DNA of 64,000 nucleotides from Paracoccus aminovorans (lineage in GTDB: Bacteria; Pseudomonadota; Alphaproteobacteria; Rhodobacterales; Rhodobacteraceae), in NCBI RefSeq assembly GCF_001546115.1, contig NZ_KQ955209.1:1-64000 (forward strand). Direction: 5' to 3'. Under the pieces are notes generated by a model. The model saw only the letters and a list, made by a program, of their open reading frames with translations. It had not been told where the DNA came from and did no database searches. Both the position numbers and the translations under genes were made by a program. This document shows positions 63,972-64,000 of this stretch, piece after piece (the first letter of the stretch is position 1; the number at the start of each line of letters is the position of its first letter).

Positions 63972-64000
63972 GGGCGTTCTCATCGGCAGTTCGGTGGCAG

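Overview
The window reads as chromosomal DNA of a high-GC alphaproteobacterium of the Rhodobacterales, most probably Paracoccus. This is inferred from gene content (L-malyl-CoA lyase, a CIO-type cytochrome bd oxidase with a DUF2474 subunit, an iol/iat inositol cluster, the EF-P/EpmA/EpmB set) and from a GC-hairpin plus TATTTGG motif that recurs 3' of genes. It has about 56 supportable protein genes, one insertion sequence and no tRNA or rRNA gene that I could see.

Layout. 1-3.7 kb: a C1/glyoxylate module on the minus strand (fhs, folD, mcl1). 3.7-4.5 kb: a gene-poor stretch with a perfect FNR-type box. 4.5-10.2 kb: a minus-strand catabolic operon (2-hydroxyacid dehydrogenase, an RraA-fold protein with an aldolase signature, and the tripartite tricarboxylate transporter TctCBA) facing a divergent LysR regulator. 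10.2-16.6 kb: a Zn/Cd/Pb P-type ATPase behind a textbook MerR-type promoter, the cyanide-insensitive quinol oxidase cioAB with a 38-residue third subunit, and rarD. 16.75-18.22 kb: an IS110-family (IS1111-like) element with a structured 3' non-coding region that looks like a bridge/seek RNA. 18.2-25.8 kb: an HlyD/RbbA/YhhJ export system divergent from a TetR gene fused translationally to a PHA synthase gene. 26.3-37.5 kb: housekeeping genes (lytic transglycosylase, EpmA, EF-P, ArgC, PanBC), a PepSY/response regulator/histidine kinase operon divergent from a small RTX protein, and EpmB. 37.5-42.8 kb: a dipeptide ABC transporter (dppABCDF). 43.0-57.5 kb: a long inositol-catabolism operon (lacI, ibpA, iatA, iatP, a second Gfo/Idh/MocA oxidoreductase, iolH-like, iolG, iolI-like, iolC-DUF2090, iolD, iolE, a DUF3329 protein, iolB). 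57.5-64 kb: PhnA-domain protein, then a poorly characterised cluster (YcaO-like protein, animal-type haem peroxidase, unrecognised 240-residue protein) meeting a BTAD/TPR-type regulator tail to tail, and an EamA permease.

The genes work together mainly as transport plus catabolism modules: inositol is imported by IbpA/IatA/IatP and degraded by the Iol enzymes under a LacI-type regulator; an unidentified carboxylate is probably imported by TctABC and cleaved by the aldolase-like protein; EF-P is modified by EpmA using beta-lysine made by EpmB. The two places I would look at first for undescribed biology are the YcaO/peroxidase cluster at 57.99-62.97 kb and the candidate guide RNA of the insertion sequence at 17.90-18.06 kb.
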